NCBI GenBank assembly: GCA_016713025.1
Contig: JADJPZ010000004.1
Coordinates: forward strand, 3,759,001-3,823,000
DNA: 64,000 nt
Direction of reading: 5' to 3'
Source: Saprospiraceae bacterium
Lineage (GTDB): Bacteria; Bacteroidota; Bacteroidia; Chitinophagales; Saprospiraceae
The notes beneath the pieces were generated by a model. That model saw only the letters and a list, made by a program, of their open reading frames with translations. It made no database searches and was not told the DNA's origin. The translations under genes and the position numbers were made by a program. Positions 36,692 to 46,878 of this stretch are shown here, piece after piece. The first letter of the stretch is position 1, and every line of letters starts with the position of its first letter.

Positions 36692-38740
36692 ATGGCTCTA
36701 ATAAATCAAACACTGAATGGATATACTTTCACCGAATTTATCGGTGCAGGTGGATTTGGTTCAGTCTATAAGGCTACAAAAGACGGCAGCTTATATGCCA
36801 TTAAGGTTTTCCGAGAAGATTACATACTTCAAGAATACAAGCAAAGCGGTCAAAACAACCGTATTCAGCGAGAAATTGATATAATGAAAACCGTAAATCA
36901 TCCATATTTGATAAAATATGTTGATGATTTTAAAGGCAGTGATTTAAGTGTCCCATCTTACTTTTTGGTGATGGAGTTTGCCGAAGGAGAGACACTACAG
37001 AAACTTATAAAAAAGAATGCTTTACAAAACGAAGGACAAATCATTTCCATTTTTAGGAACATACTACAAGGCATCAAAGCGTTGCACCAAATCAGGGGTA
37101 ATGATGATGGCAAAGGAATTATTCACAGGGATTTGAAGCCTGAGAATATTATTGTGAATGGAGATAAAGTTAAAATTCTTGATTACGGAATTTCTAAAGT
37201 AATAGACTATACAACCCTTACCAGCACAGGCAATTTTTTAGGCTCTCCGCTTTATTCTTCACCTGAGCAAATTACAGACAGTAAAAATATTGACAAGAGA
37301 AGCGATTTATATACTTTGGGAGTCATTCTCTATGAAATGTTAACTTCAAAAGTTCCTTATGATTTTACCAATCTTCCCGAGTTGATTGATAAGATTAAGA
37401 ACGAAAACCCTATACCACCAAGAAAATACTTTGCTGACATCAAGAACAAATATGAAAACATAATTTTCAAACTTCTTGAGAAGAATCCATATCAGCGTTA
37501 TTTGAATATAGACGAATTGATTTCAGTCTTTGAATCAGATGAAGCACTTCCAACGCGAGAATATGATACAACTCCAAGATTTATGCTGCGGTTATTGGAT
37601 GACGGGACGGTGCTAAAAAATTATACAGAAAGCCATACTCATCCGATTTTTGTAGAGTTTCCTGCAATTCACCAATTCAGACAAAAAACACTGTTTAACA
37701 TCATTCAGCAACCACAATTCTTACGAATTGTTGACCCTGAAACTATAAGGTTTGCTTATGATACTTATGCTGACAGGGAAGGTCTAAAAAAACTACCTTA
37801 TTGTCCGCAGAATTTTGAAGTAATAACACCTGCATACCTTAATACCTACAAAAAGCAACAGGACTATGTGAAATTGGTAATTGACGAAGAAGTTAAATTA
37901 AATGCAGATATTTTAGTTTCACCTTACCACTACACGCATAACACCAATGTATTGCCTACCTACAAGCAAAACCCAGTAGAGCAATGGTTTGATTTAGACA
38001 TTAAATTACTCAAGGAAGCAATTGATTACAAAAACTCTGTTCCTGAATATGCAGATAAAAAACTATACGCGGGAATTTGTATCAACGCAAGTAGTCTAAT
38101 TAACGACCAGTATAAAAATGATTTGCTTAATTATTACTCGGCTCACGAATGTGATGGTTATATTGTATACGCTGATGGAATAGATAAATCAACCACCGCA
38201 ATAACTCTATTTCATTATATAGACACATTATTGAAGCTTCAGGATAACACAGGCCGACCATTAATTGCCGGAAGATTAGGTAGTTTAGGATTAGGGTTGC
38301 TTTGTCTAGGTATAGCAGGTTTTTCATCAGGTTCAGCAAGATTTGAATCTTTTTCAGAAGATTTACACAAAGACAAATCTCAGCCTTACAATTTATATGA
38401 GAGATATTATTTCCAACAATTACTTGGGACTGTTCCAATTGAAAGGAAAATACCAACACGTCTTAATCAAATTTCTAGCATTTTAGGGGCTTGTCAATGT
38501 CAATACTGCAAGGGCAAGTTAGCACAAGACGTAATTCAATCTCAAAATAATAAGTTACATTTTCTAAAGGCAATACACGAAGAAATTGAAGTCATTAAAA
38601 ACACACAAAATAAACACGCCTACTTTTTGAATCGAATTAATGAAGCCATTCAAAATTATAGACGCTTAACTGCCGTTTATAAACCAGATGACTATAAGCA
38701 TCTAGTAGTTTGGAAAGAAGTTTTTGAAAATATAAGATAG
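36692..38740 (+). CDS. Ser/Thr protein kinase with large C-terminal domain, inside the type I RM operon
   Basis: 682 residues, soluble. The kinase domain (about 1-275) is complete: GAGGFGSVYKA, lysine in YAIKVFRE, IIHRDLKPENIIV, DYGISK (a DFG variant) and SPLYSSPEQI. Residues about 285-682 form a second domain not firmly recognised; it includes AGICINASSL and DGYIVYADGID segments, a glycine-rich AGRLGSLGLGLLCLGIAGF stretch and a CQCQYC motif (about 602-607). This could be a TIM-barrel enzyme with a zinc site (tRNA-guanine-transglycosylase-like is one possibility), but that is a guess. Four bases after hsdM, five before the next gene. Confidence 0.8.
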   Translation: MALINQTLNGYTFTEFIGAGGFGSVYKATKDGSLYAIKVFREDYILQEYKQSGQNNRIQREIDIMKTVNHPYLIKYVDDFKGSDLSVPSYFLVMEFAEGETLQKLIKKNALQNEGQIISIFRNILQGIKALHQIRGNDDGKGIIHRDLKPENIIVNGDKVKILDYGISKVIDYTTLTSTGNFLGSPLYSSPEQITDSKNIDKRSDLYTLGVILYEMLTSKVPYDFTNLPELIDKIKNENPIPPRKYFADIKNKYENIIFKLLEKNPYQRYLNIDELISVFESDEALPTREYDTTPRFMLRLLDDGTVLKNYTESHTHPIFVEFPAIHQFRQKTLFNIIQQPQFLRIVDPETIRFAYDTYADREGLKKLPYCPQNFEVITPAYLNTYKKQQDYVKLVIDEEVKLNADILVSPYHYTHNTNVLPTYKQNPVEQWFDLDIKLLKEAIDYKNSVPEYADKKLYAGICINASSLINDQYKNDLLNYYSAHECDGYIVYADGIDKSTTAITLFHYIDTLLKLQDNTGRPLIAGRLGSLGLGLLCLGIAGFSSGSARFESFSEDLHKDKSQPYNLYERYYFQQLLGTVPIERKIPTRLNQISSILGACQCQYCKGKLAQDVIQSQNNKLHFLKAIHEEIEVIKNTQNKHAYFLNRINEAIQNYRRLTAVYKPDDYKHLVVWKEVFENIR

Positions 38741-38744
38741 CCCT

Positions 38745-39380
38745 ATGTTTCGATACGAAAGTGAAATGATACCAGTATTGATTGACAACCTATCCAAGGT
38801 TTTCAAAACAGAATACATTACGACTGAATTCAGCACAGGGAATGGAGTTGCCGATTTGGTCTTTACAACAGAAATGAGTGATGAAGATTTATATCTGAAT
38901 GATTATGCCTTAATGTCTCTTTTCGTGAATCTATTTCAACAGAATAAACACTTAACCACAAAGTATTTACAGAAAAGCAGCATTGACAAGACCAGACTGA
39001 AAAACTTACTTGCCCATCTTGAAGTGAATAATTTTATTGGGTATGAAGGTGAAATAATTGTACGGAATAGAAAGTACAAGGCACACACCCGAAATTTATT
39101 ATCGGTTGAAGCTAAACTAAATGATTGGAAATCGGGATTTTATCAAGCTTTACGGTACAAGTTTTTTTCGCATCAGTCGTATTTAGCCTATCCTGAAAAA
39201 AACATCCACCGAGTAGATTTAGACTTGCTTAAAGAACACAATATCGGTCTAATCTCGGTTGGTGATGATAAGATTCGATTTATATCCAAGCCAAAATCAG
39301 AAAAGCCCAAGGATTTAACATCCTACTTTTTTCTGTCTGAGCTTTTCGCTCAACAATTTAAAGTAATGCATCAAATATGA
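38745..39380 (+). CDS. Putative PD-(D/E)XK-type nuclease protein
   Basis: 211 residues; family not certain. An aspartate in NGVADLVF (about 28-35) and the ExK of SVEAKLNDWKSGFYQALRYK (about 125) have the order and spacing of a PD-(D/E)XK nuclease core, and the QALRYK helix also fits. The middle has a helical segment that could be a winged helix. It overlaps the next gene by 4 bases and lies between the kinase and hsdS. Role unknown; it could restrict DNA or act as an inactive sensor. Confidence 0.5.
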   Translation: MFRYESEMIPVLIDNLSKVFKTEYITTEFSTGNGVADLVFTTEMSDEDLYLNDYALMSLFVNLFQQNKHLTTKYLQKSSIDKTRLKNLLAHLEVNNFIGYEGEIIVRNRKYKAHTRNLLSVEAKLNDWKSGFYQALRYKFFSHQSYLAYPEKNIHRVDLDLLKEHNIGLISVGDDKIRFISKPKSEKPKDLTSYFFLSELFAQQFKVMHQI

Positions 39381-39862
39381 TACTAACCAATAACCAAACA
39401 GCTGAAATCAAAGGAGCAATTGCATCTGCATTAGAACGGGTTTATAGTCAAGACTTTTCGTTGATTGAAAGACGGGCACACGAAAGGTCGATTTCTTTCA
39501 GGTTTGGGCTTTACTTTTCTGAAATCATTGAGCTCACATCTTTTGGTGATGATGCTGACCTGACGATTGATGCCGAATACAACCGCAATTTGCACAATAC
39601 AAAAAATATGGAAGGTTTTAATGCACCACAAGGCATCTTACCCGACATCATTTTACATCATAGGGGATTCAATGATAAAAATATTGTGGTGATAGAATTT
39701 AAAGGCTATTGGAGTGGAAATGGCAGGGATGACGAAAAACTTCGAGGATTCACACATCAGGAATTCAACGACTATCAATATGGATTAGGCTTATTCATTC
39801 GCCTAATGCCCACTTTGGATGAATGTGAGTTGGTTTATTACAAAAATGGTGATTTAGAATGA
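39377..39862 (+). CDS. Small putative PD-(D/E)XK-type protein
   Basis: 161 residues; not assigned to a named family. ILPDIILHHRG (about 96-106) followed by NIVVIEFKGYW (about 111-121) is a clear PD-x(n)-EXK pattern in adjacent strands, typical of a restriction-like nuclease fold. It overlaps both neighbours by 4 bases (ATGA junctions), indicating tight translational coupling with the preceding gene and hsdS. Confidence 0.5.
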   Translation: MILTNNQTAEIKGAIASALERVYSQDFSLIERRAHERSISFRFGLYFSEIIELTSFGDDADLTIDAEYNRNLHNTKNMEGFNAPQGILPDIILHHRGFNDKNIVVIEFKGYWSGNGRDDEKLRGFTHQEFNDYQYGLGLFIRLMPTLDECELVYYKNGDLE

Positions 39863-41076
39863 GTGAGTGGAAAACATATAAGTTGAGCGAGATTGCTGAA
39901 TTGCGGAAAGAGCAGATTACTCCGAATGGAACAGAGCAGCCTTACATCGGCTTAGAACATATTGAGCAACAGAGTTTACGGCTTAATGGCATTGGGAGTT
40001 CAAAAAGCGTCATTAGTAATAAGTTCAAGTTTTATTGCGGTGATATACTTTATGGCAAATTGCGTCCTTACTTCCGAAAAGTGTATCAGCCAAAATTTGA
40101 AGGTGTTTGCTCAACAGATATTTATGTAATCAAAAATAAGAAACCAGTTGAACGGGATTTTCTTTACTATCTAATCGCGACAGAAGATTTCACAAACATT
40201 GCTAATTCAGGAAGTACAGGAACACGAATGCCACGAGCAGATTGGACGCAATTAGAAAATTCTGAATGGCTAATTCCCGACACATTCACCCAAAAAGAAA
40301 TCGCCCAAATCCTTACTTCGCTTGACGACAAAATAGAACTCAATCTGCAAATGAACCAAACTTTGGAAGCAATGGCACAAGCCATTTTCAAAGAGTGGTT
40401 TGTCAATTTCAACTTTCCGGGTTTTGATGGCGAGTTGGTGGATGGACTGCCGAAGGGATGGAGAAAAATAACTTTGGATGAAATTGTAAAAGTTAAAAAT
40501 GGATTTGCTTTTAAAGGAACTGATTTTATCAATGAAGGCGTACCTGTTATTAAAATAAAAAACGTAAAACCTAATAAAATACTCTTGACCGACCTTAGTT
40601 ATGTGAGTAGAGAAGTTGCGGACAAAGCAAAAAAGTACCTAATAAACCCAAATGAAATACTAATTACAATGTCGGGCAATAGAATGAATGGTACGCCTGA
40701 TACTTGGGTCGGGAAAGTGGCTCTTTTTCAAAGACAGGGTGAATATCTCTTAAACCAAAGAGTTTCAGTTATTGATTTAATCCCAGATTATGCACATCTA
40801 AAATACTACTTAACCATTTTACTTTCATCAATTGAATTCCAGAAATATTTCATTTCAAGTGCAACAAGTTCAGGGGGGCAAGCAAATATCTCCCCAACTT
40901 TAATTTATGGTACTGAAATCATTTTGCCTGATTTAGAAATATCTCAGAAGTTCTATTTAACTATGAAATCATTTTATGAGAAAATCCTTGAAAATGAAAT
41001 ACAAATAGATAATCTAACCCAAACCCGTGACACACTTCTACCCAAGTTAATGAGCGGACAATTAGAAGTAGTATGA
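39859..41076 (+). CDS. hsdS: Type I restriction-modification specificity subunit
   Basis: 405 residues with two target-recognition domains (about 1-150 and 200-360), each ending in a conserved helix. The central spacer has SLDDKIELNLQMNQTLEAMAQAIFKEWFVNF and the C-terminus ENEIQIDNLTQTRDTLLPKLMSGQL, both typical of HsdS. It fixes the bipartite DNA site recognised by the complex. Overlaps hsdR by 4 bases. Confidence 0.93.
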   Translation: MSEWKTYKLSEIAELRKEQITPNGTEQPYIGLEHIEQQSLRLNGIGSSKSVISNKFKFYCGDILYGKLRPYFRKVYQPKFEGVCSTDIYVIKNKKPVERDFLYYLIATEDFTNIANSGSTGTRMPRADWTQLENSEWLIPDTFTQKEIAQILTSLDDKIELNLQMNQTLEAMAQAIFKEWFVNFNFPGFDGELVDGLPKGWRKITLDEIVKVKNGFAFKGTDFINEGVPVIKIKNVKPNKILLTDLSYVSREVADKAKKYLINPNEILITMSGNRMNGTPDTWVGKVALFQRQGEYLLNQRVSVIDLIPDYAHLKYYLTILLSSIEFQKYFISSATSSGGQANISPTLIYGTEIILPDLEISQKFYLTMKSFYEKILENEIQIDNLTQTRDTLLPKLMSGQLEVV

Positions 41077-44000
41077 GAAACAGCATCACCGAAAACGAAA
41101 TAGAAGATATTGCCCTTAGCTACTTGCAAGGTTTGGGCTATACCTATCAGTTGGGAACGGTAATTTCCCCTGATGGTGAGCACCCTGAAAGGCAATACAA
41201 CGAAGTGGTGTTGGTTACTCGTTTGCGTGATGCCATAGACAAACTCAACCCTACCCTTTCGCAAGATGCCAAAGAAGATGCCCTGAAAAAAGTATTGCGT
41301 ACTGAAAGCCCCAATGCCTTAATCAACAACGAAAACTTTCACCGATACCTGACAGATGGCGTAGATGTAGAAATGAGAACCGATAGTGGCATTCGTGGTG
41401 AGAAAATTTATATCGTTGACTTTGAAAACCCCGAGAACAACGAGTTTGTAGCCATCAACCAATTTACAATAGTAGAAGGAAACCAAAACAAACGCCCAGA
41501 TATTATTTTGTTTGTAAACGGCTTGCCTTTGGTGGTGATAGAACTCAAAAATGCGGTGGACGAAAACGCCAACCTGAAATCGGCATTCAACCAACTGCAA
41601 ACTTACAAACAAGCCATTCCTTCGCTATTCACTTACAACAGTTTGCTCATCATCAGCGATGGTTGGGATGCTCGTTGTGGCACCATTACCAGCGATTTCG
41701 GCAGGTTTATGACGTGGAAAACCAAAGACGGACAAACCACAGCCGACCATTTGCAACCCCAAATGGAAGTGATGTTTCACGGAATGTTGAACAAACACAC
41801 GCTGTTAGATTTAATCCGTCAGTTTATCGTCTTTGAAAAAAGCGACAGCAAAACACTCAAAAAAGTAGCTGCCTATCATCAATATTATGCTGTAAACAAA
41901 GCCGTTGAAAGCACCGTAACCGCAAGCGGAAGCAATGGCGACAGGCGTGGCGGTGTGATATGGCATACACAAGGTAGTGGCAAAAGTTTGAGTATGGTTT
42001 TCTTTTCGGGCAAGCTCATCATTGAGCCGAGAATGGAAAACCCCACTTTGGTTATTCTTACCGATAGAAACGATTTGGACGAGCAATTGCGCGAAACATT
42101 TACCAATTGCCAACAACTTTTAAGACAAGAACCGCAAAAAGCAGAAGACCGAAAAGATTTAAGGAAATTATTGAAAGTTGCTTCAGGTGGTATTGTATTC
42201 ACTACCATTCAGAAGTTTATGCCAATGCAAACCGACATTGTGCAAACTGAAAATCCAAATATTGTAAGTGAGCCAAGTGTAGAATATATCGGTGCAGACA
42301 TACAAGCGTTGAGCGAACGCAAAAACATAGTAGTGATTGCTGATGAAGCCCATAGAAGCCAATATGATTTTATTGATGGCTTTGCCAAACATTTGCGTGA
42401 TGCTTTACCCAATGCAACATTTATAGGTTTCACAGGTACGCCCATTGAAACCACGGACAAAAACACACAAGCAGTTTTCGGTAACTATGTGGACATTTAC
42501 GACATTCAACAAGCCGTTGAAGACAAAGCCACCGTTCCGATTTTCTATGAAAGCCGTTTGGCAAAAGTCTATTTTGAAGAAGATGAAAAAGTAACCATTG
42601 ACGAGCAGTTTGAAGAACTCACCGAAGGCGAAGAATTGAGCAATCGCCAACAAATGCGGGCCAAATGGACACGCTTAGAAGCCATTGTAGGCAATCCAAA
42701 CCGACTTCAAAAAATTGCCGAAGATTTGGTCTATCACTTCGAACAACGCAACGCAGTATTGGAAGGCAAGGCTATGATAGTTTGTATGAGCCGCAGAATT
42801 TGCGTTGAACTCTATGATGCCATTATCAAAATCCGTCCGTTTTGGCATTCAGATGATGATGATAAAGGAACGATAAAAGTAATTATGACGGGCAGCAGTA
42901 GTGATGCCCTGAAGATGCAATCCCACATTCGCAACAAGCCGAGAAGAAAAGCAATTGGCGACCGTTTGAAAAACCCGAATGACAGTTTGAAATTAGTTAT
43001 TGTTCGGGATATGTGGCTCACAGGTTTTGACGCACCTTGTTTGCATACGCTTTATGTGGACAAGCCAATGCGTGGTCACAACCTAATGCAAGCCATAGCA
43101 AGAGTAAACCGAGTATTTACTGAAGGTAAATCAGGCGGTTTAATTGTGGACTATTTGGGTATTGCTCAAGAACTAAAAACCGCTTTAGCCGACTACACCG
43201 CAAGCGGTGGCGAAGGCAAACCGACACTTGACCAGGAATTGGCAGTTGCCAAAATGTTAGAATTGCACGAAGCAATCGACTATCAGTTAAGACATTTTGA
43301 TTGGCGTAAATTCTTCACACTTACACCCGAAGAAAAACTAAGATTTATTCCCGTTATCGTCGATTACATTTTCAGTCAGGAAAACGGAGAGCAGAGTTTT
43401 ACTGAAAACACCAAAAACCTTTTGAAAGCATTTGCTATTTCTGTTCCCCACGACCGAGCAATGGCAATCCGTGATGATGTGGCATTGTTCCAAGCCATCA
43501 AATCAAGATTGGTAAAAATATCAGACAGAAACGAAGGCGGCAAAACAGATGATGAAATGGATACAGCCATCAAGCAAATCATTTCGGAAGCCATCACAGC
43601 CGACAATGTAATTGACATTTTTGATGCAGCAGGACTGAAAAAACCAAACATTGAGATTTTAGATGAACGCTTTTTGCAAGAACTGAAAGACTTACCACAA
43701 AAGAATTTAGCCGTTGAGTTATTGAAAAAACTACTCAAAGACGAAATCAAAAAGCGGACAAAAATCAACTTGGTAGAGAGTAAGAAATTTTCTGAAATGT
43801 TGGAAGATGCCATAAAACGCTACCACAACGGAATGATTGACACGGTAGAGTTTTTGGAAAAAGTCCTTATCCCCTTTGCCGAGCAAATGAAAGAAGCCGA
43901 CAAACGGGGCGACAAATTGGGATTGGATTACAGAGAATATGCCTTTTATACAGCTTTGGAAGTAAACAACAGTGCAGTAGCCGTATTGGGTGACGACATT

Positions 44001-44228
44001 CTAAAACATATAGCCCAAGAACTTTTAAAAACAGTACGCAACAGCACGACCATAGATTGGACAATTAAAGAAAGTGTTCAATCAGCATTAAGACGAAACA
44101 TCAGACGAATTTTAAGACTACACGGTTATCCGCCAGACTTACAAGAAAAAGCGGTTGACACAGTAATCACACAAGCGAAAATGTTAGCAGAAGACTTGGT
44201 AAAAAATGGAGACAAAACAGAACAATAA
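41073..44228 (+). CDS. hsdR: Type I restriction enzyme R subunit
   Basis: ATP-driven translocase and nuclease. 1051 residues: N-terminal endonuclease with RPDIILFVNGLPLVVIELKN (about 139-158), a superfamily 2 helicase with Walker A HTQGSGKSL (about 295-303), DEAH in VVIADEAHRSQYD (about 422) and GFTGTP, and a C-terminal helical domain. Intact and full length. Last gene of the operon, followed by a hairpin and the cassette's attC-like site. Confidence 0.94.
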   Translation: MRNSITENEIEDIALSYLQGLGYTYQLGTVISPDGEHPERQYNEVVLVTRLRDAIDKLNPTLSQDAKEDALKKVLRTESPNALINNENFHRYLTDGVDVEMRTDSGIRGEKIYIVDFENPENNEFVAINQFTIVEGNQNKRPDIILFVNGLPLVVIELKNAVDENANLKSAFNQLQTYKQAIPSLFTYNSLLIISDGWDARCGTITSDFGRFMTWKTKDGQTTADHLQPQMEVMFHGMLNKHTLLDLIRQFIVFEKSDSKTLKKVAAYHQYYAVNKAVESTVTASGSNGDRRGGVIWHTQGSGKSLSMVFFSGKLIIEPRMENPTLVILTDRNDLDEQLRETFTNCQQLLRQEPQKAEDRKDLRKLLKVASGGIVFTTIQKFMPMQTDIVQTENPNIVSEPSVEYIGADIQALSERKNIVVIADEAHRSQYDFIDGFAKHLRDALPNATFIGFTGTPIETTDKNTQAVFGNYVDIYDIQQAVEDKATVPIFYESRLAKVYFEEDEKVTIDEQFEELTEGEELSNRQQMRAKWTRLEAIVGNPNRLQKIAEDLVYHFEQRNAVLEGKAMIVCMSRRICVELYDAIIKIRPFWHSDDDDKGTIKVIMTGSSSDALKMQSHIRNKPRRKAIGDRLKNPNDSLKLVIVRDMWLTGFDAPCLHTLYVDKPMRGHNLMQAIARVNRVFTEGKSGGLIVDYLGIAQELKTALADYTASGGEGKPTLDQELAVAKMLELHEAIDYQLRHFDWRKFFTLTPEEKLRFIPVIVDYIFSQENGEQSFTENTKNLLKAFAISVPHDRAMAIRDDVALFQAIKSRLVKISDRNEGGKTDDEMDTAIKQIISEAITADNVIDIFDAAGLKKPNIEILDERFLQELKDLPQKNLAVELLKKLLKDEIKKRTKINLVESKKFSEMLEDAIKRYHNGMIDTVEFLEKVLIPFAEQMKEADKRGDKLGLDYREYAFYTALEVNNSAVAVLGDDILKHIAQELLKTVRNSTTIDWTIKESVQSALRRNIRRILRLHGYPPDLQEKAVDTVITQAKMLAEDLVKNGDKTEQ

Positions 44229-44238
44229 GCCCTAGCTA

Positions 44239-44304
44239 TTGGTGGCACATTTGCAAAACCGCTCAAGCCGTCCCACAGCCAAAGTTTTGCAAAAGAGCCA
44301 CCAA
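44239..44304. repeat. Hairpin downstream of hsdR
   Basis: Arms 44239-44259 and 44284-44304 pair at 19 of 21 positions, with an internal ACA/AGA mismatch like the hairpin at 34995-35058 but in opposite orientation. Could be a terminator or a decayed recombination site. Confidence 0.55.
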
Positions 44305-44366
44305 GCCAACGCACGACAAAAACGAACATAAATGACTGACAACCAAACGAATAAAACAGAAGGGCA

Positions 44367-44501
44367 GCACACAACAGCGGTTTTGCAAAAGTGGCGGTTC
44401 AGTGCTTCGTATGACAGTTTTGTGGTAGGTTCAAGTTCAGTTCTTCGATTGAAGTTTAGTGGTGAAAATCGCCACCTTCGCAAAGCCGCAAAACGTTGAA
44501 C
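44367..44501 (+). repeat. attC-like site of the type I RM cassette
   Basis: R'' GCACACAAC (44367-44375) exactly complements GTTGTGTGC at 34918-34926, the 5' boundary in front of the RM operon. Arms 44377-44396 and 44470-44489 pair at 17 of 20 positions, and the site ends in GTTGAAC (44495-44501). The same length (135 bases) and partly the same sequence as the site at 31448-31582. Confidence 0.72.
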
Positions 44502-44590
44502 AAACCTAAAAATAAATATATCTAAATATCAGTAAGACAAGTTATTAGGCATGATATTTGGCCTACCAGGTATAAATAAATAACAATAAA

Positions 44591-45466
44591 ATGATACCTG
44601 TACACAACCACCTGAAGGCTTATGATGAGCGACTGATATTGCTCAATTCACCAGTTAAAACCCGGAAATCTTACCTGACAATATTGAGGAAGTATCTCCA
44701 ATATTGTAACGATCAGAGCATAGAAGATCCATTTACAGATGCTGCTGTAAAACAATATCTTTTATATAGATACAGTCAAAAAATGGATTGGAAGACCATC
44801 AATATGGATTACTCAGCTATTAAAAAATACGTTGTTGAAGTACTTCAACAAGTGTGGAATACCCCGATGTTCCCACGACCCAAAGTAAATAAAGAACTGC
44901 CCAATGTCATATCAAAAGAAGAAGTACAAAAGCTCATTTCGCACGTACGCAATCTTAAATACAAAGCCTTATTCATCTTCCTATACGCTACGGGGATGCG
45001 CATAAGTGAGGCCTTGTCGGTCAAGGTAAAAGACATTGATTCTGATAGACTACAGATCAAGATAGATAAAGGCAAGGGTCACAAAGACAGATATGTAGAT
45101 GTACCGATGGAATTGATAGAAATATTAAGACAATATTACAAAATCTACAGACCTACAGACAGACTTTTTTATGGGGAGACAACACAAGATGCACTGCCTG
45201 AACGCAACATACAGCATGCCATGAAACGAGCTAAAGAGAAAGCAGGCATCATCCATGATGTGAGCCCACATACATTGCGTCATTGCTACGCTACCCATCA
45301 CATGGAACATGGAACGAATATTGTATATATACAGAAGATGTTAGGTCACACCAATCTAAAAACGACCTCGATATACCTTCATTTATGTGTAAACTTTCAG
45401 AGTCAAAGCATAATCCATCCGATCACAACGATACAAATCAGTCTGATGGGCAATTCACAGACATAG
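44591..45466 (+). CDS. Tyrosine recombinase of IS2
   Basis: 291 residues, differing from the IS1 copy at only a handful of positions. The catalytic residues are complete (R in TGMRISEAL, K in KGKGHKDR, HTLRH, LGHTN, Y in SIYLHLC). The start ATG is preceded by AT-rich DNA that is identical in IS1. The 3' end overlaps the transposase by 82 bases. Probably active. Confidence 0.88.
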   Translation: MIPVHNHLKAYDERLILLNSPVKTRKSYLTILRKYLQYCNDQSIEDPFTDAAVKQYLLYRYSQKMDWKTINMDYSAIKKYVVEVLQQVWNTPMFPRPKVNKELPNVISKEEVQKLISHVRNLKYKALFIFLYATGMRISEALSVKVKDIDSDRLQIKIDKGKGHKDRYVDVPMELIEILRQYYKIYRPTDRLFYGETTQDALPERNIQHAMKRAKEKAGIIHDVSPHTLRHCYATHHMEHGTNIVYIQKMLGHTNLKTTSIYLHLCVNFQSQSIIHPITTIQISLMGNSQT

Positions 45467-46745
45467 GATCATTATTTAGAGCATACAAAGAATCGTATAT
45501 CCACCTATACAAACCGCAGCAGCACGAGATCAAATTTATCAAAGATGTAAGTAAATGTAAAACACCTGCGCTCGGAGGGATCGTAATAAGTTGTAAAAGT
45601 TGCAAAAAGAAGACCTATTTATATAAGTCATGTGGCAATAATCAGTGTCCAAAATGTCAAAGTATAAAACGTATACAATGGCAAGACAAGCTGGCGAGCA
45701 AGATGCTTAAATGTCCCTATCAGCACATCATCTTTACCATACCTCACGAGCTAAATTATATAGGAAAAGGCCATCCAAAACTATTGTATGGCGTGCTATT
45801 TAAGGCAGCTTGGCTCACCATAGAACGACTGGCAAGAGACCCAGAAAATGTAGGAGGTACACCCGGAATGACAGCCGTACTGCATACATTTGGCTCAGAT
45901 CTCAAACAACATATACACCTGCATACCCTGGTCACCTTTGGAGGTGTAAGCAAGGATGGCAAATGGGTATGGCCCAAACGAAAAAATAAAATCGCACCGT
46001 ATCGCAAAATATGTAGCACCTTCAAAACCATCTTTATCAAAGAGCTGGAAAGTCAGCTGCAGAAAATCGATCCATCGTATTATCAAACAGTAAAAGGTAT
46101 CATCAATAGTACCAAAGAAGTGAGGTGGTGTGTACACAACACGCCACCTACTGCTCATACCAAAGTCATAGAAGAATACCTAGGTCGATACATATGCAGA
46201 ATAGGAGTAAGTAATAAAAAATACAGTATGATGAAAAACAACAGATCGTAAAAATGGAATACAATGACTACACAAATCAAAAACCCAATGAAGCAGCGCC
46301 TAAAGCGATCAAGCAACTCGACCCCATAGTAGCCATGCGACAAATCATGATACATGTCTTACCTGCCAACTTTCAAAAAGTAAGAACATATGGCATCATG
46401 ACCAAATCAAAATCCGAAAAAATAAAAATAACAATCCCGGCACTCATCAAAGAAAATGGTCAAACCATAAGAACATTGTTTCAGATAGTGAAAGCCTTAC
46501 TACAAATAACGGAAGACGAAGAAGAGGAAAAAATAAAATGCGTTTCATGTCAATCCACAGATAGTGAGATAGAAATCATAAAACCTGATGCTGAATGGTA
46601 CGAAAAGCACATTGGCCGAGAAAGTAGAAACAAATCGCCTGCACAAACACCCAAAATAGTACCAATAGACCCTAATGCTTCATCGAGGCCTGAGGTATCT
46701 ATGGAGACAAAAGTCAAAATCAAGGTCGAACACGCAAAAATCTAA
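45385..46745 (+). pseudogene. IS91-family HUH transposase of IS2, one frameshift
   Basis: Start chosen at ATGTGT (45385), the position also used by IS3. It has an N-terminal zinc-binding domain (CKSCKKKTYLYKSCGNNQCPKCQ), a GGTPGMTAVLHTFGSDL segment, the HUH motif HIHLHTLV, and a YLGRYICRIGVSN segment with the candidate catalytic tyrosine. The frame breaks near 46215, where an A6 run replaces the A7 of IS1, and the rest (46254-46745) continues in another frame. A run of As at the break could permit slippage, so partial activity is possible. This is the least damaged of the three copies. Confidence 0.85.
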
Positions 46746-46878
46746 TCAAATCTTAGGTTAGGAAGGTAAAACCAAAAGCTATTGCAAAAGATTAATGTCT
46801 AAAACTCAAAATTATAGCCCAAAGCCATTAAAAAATAACTACTACAATCAAAGCAAATCCCATATACGGCTCGTTTCA

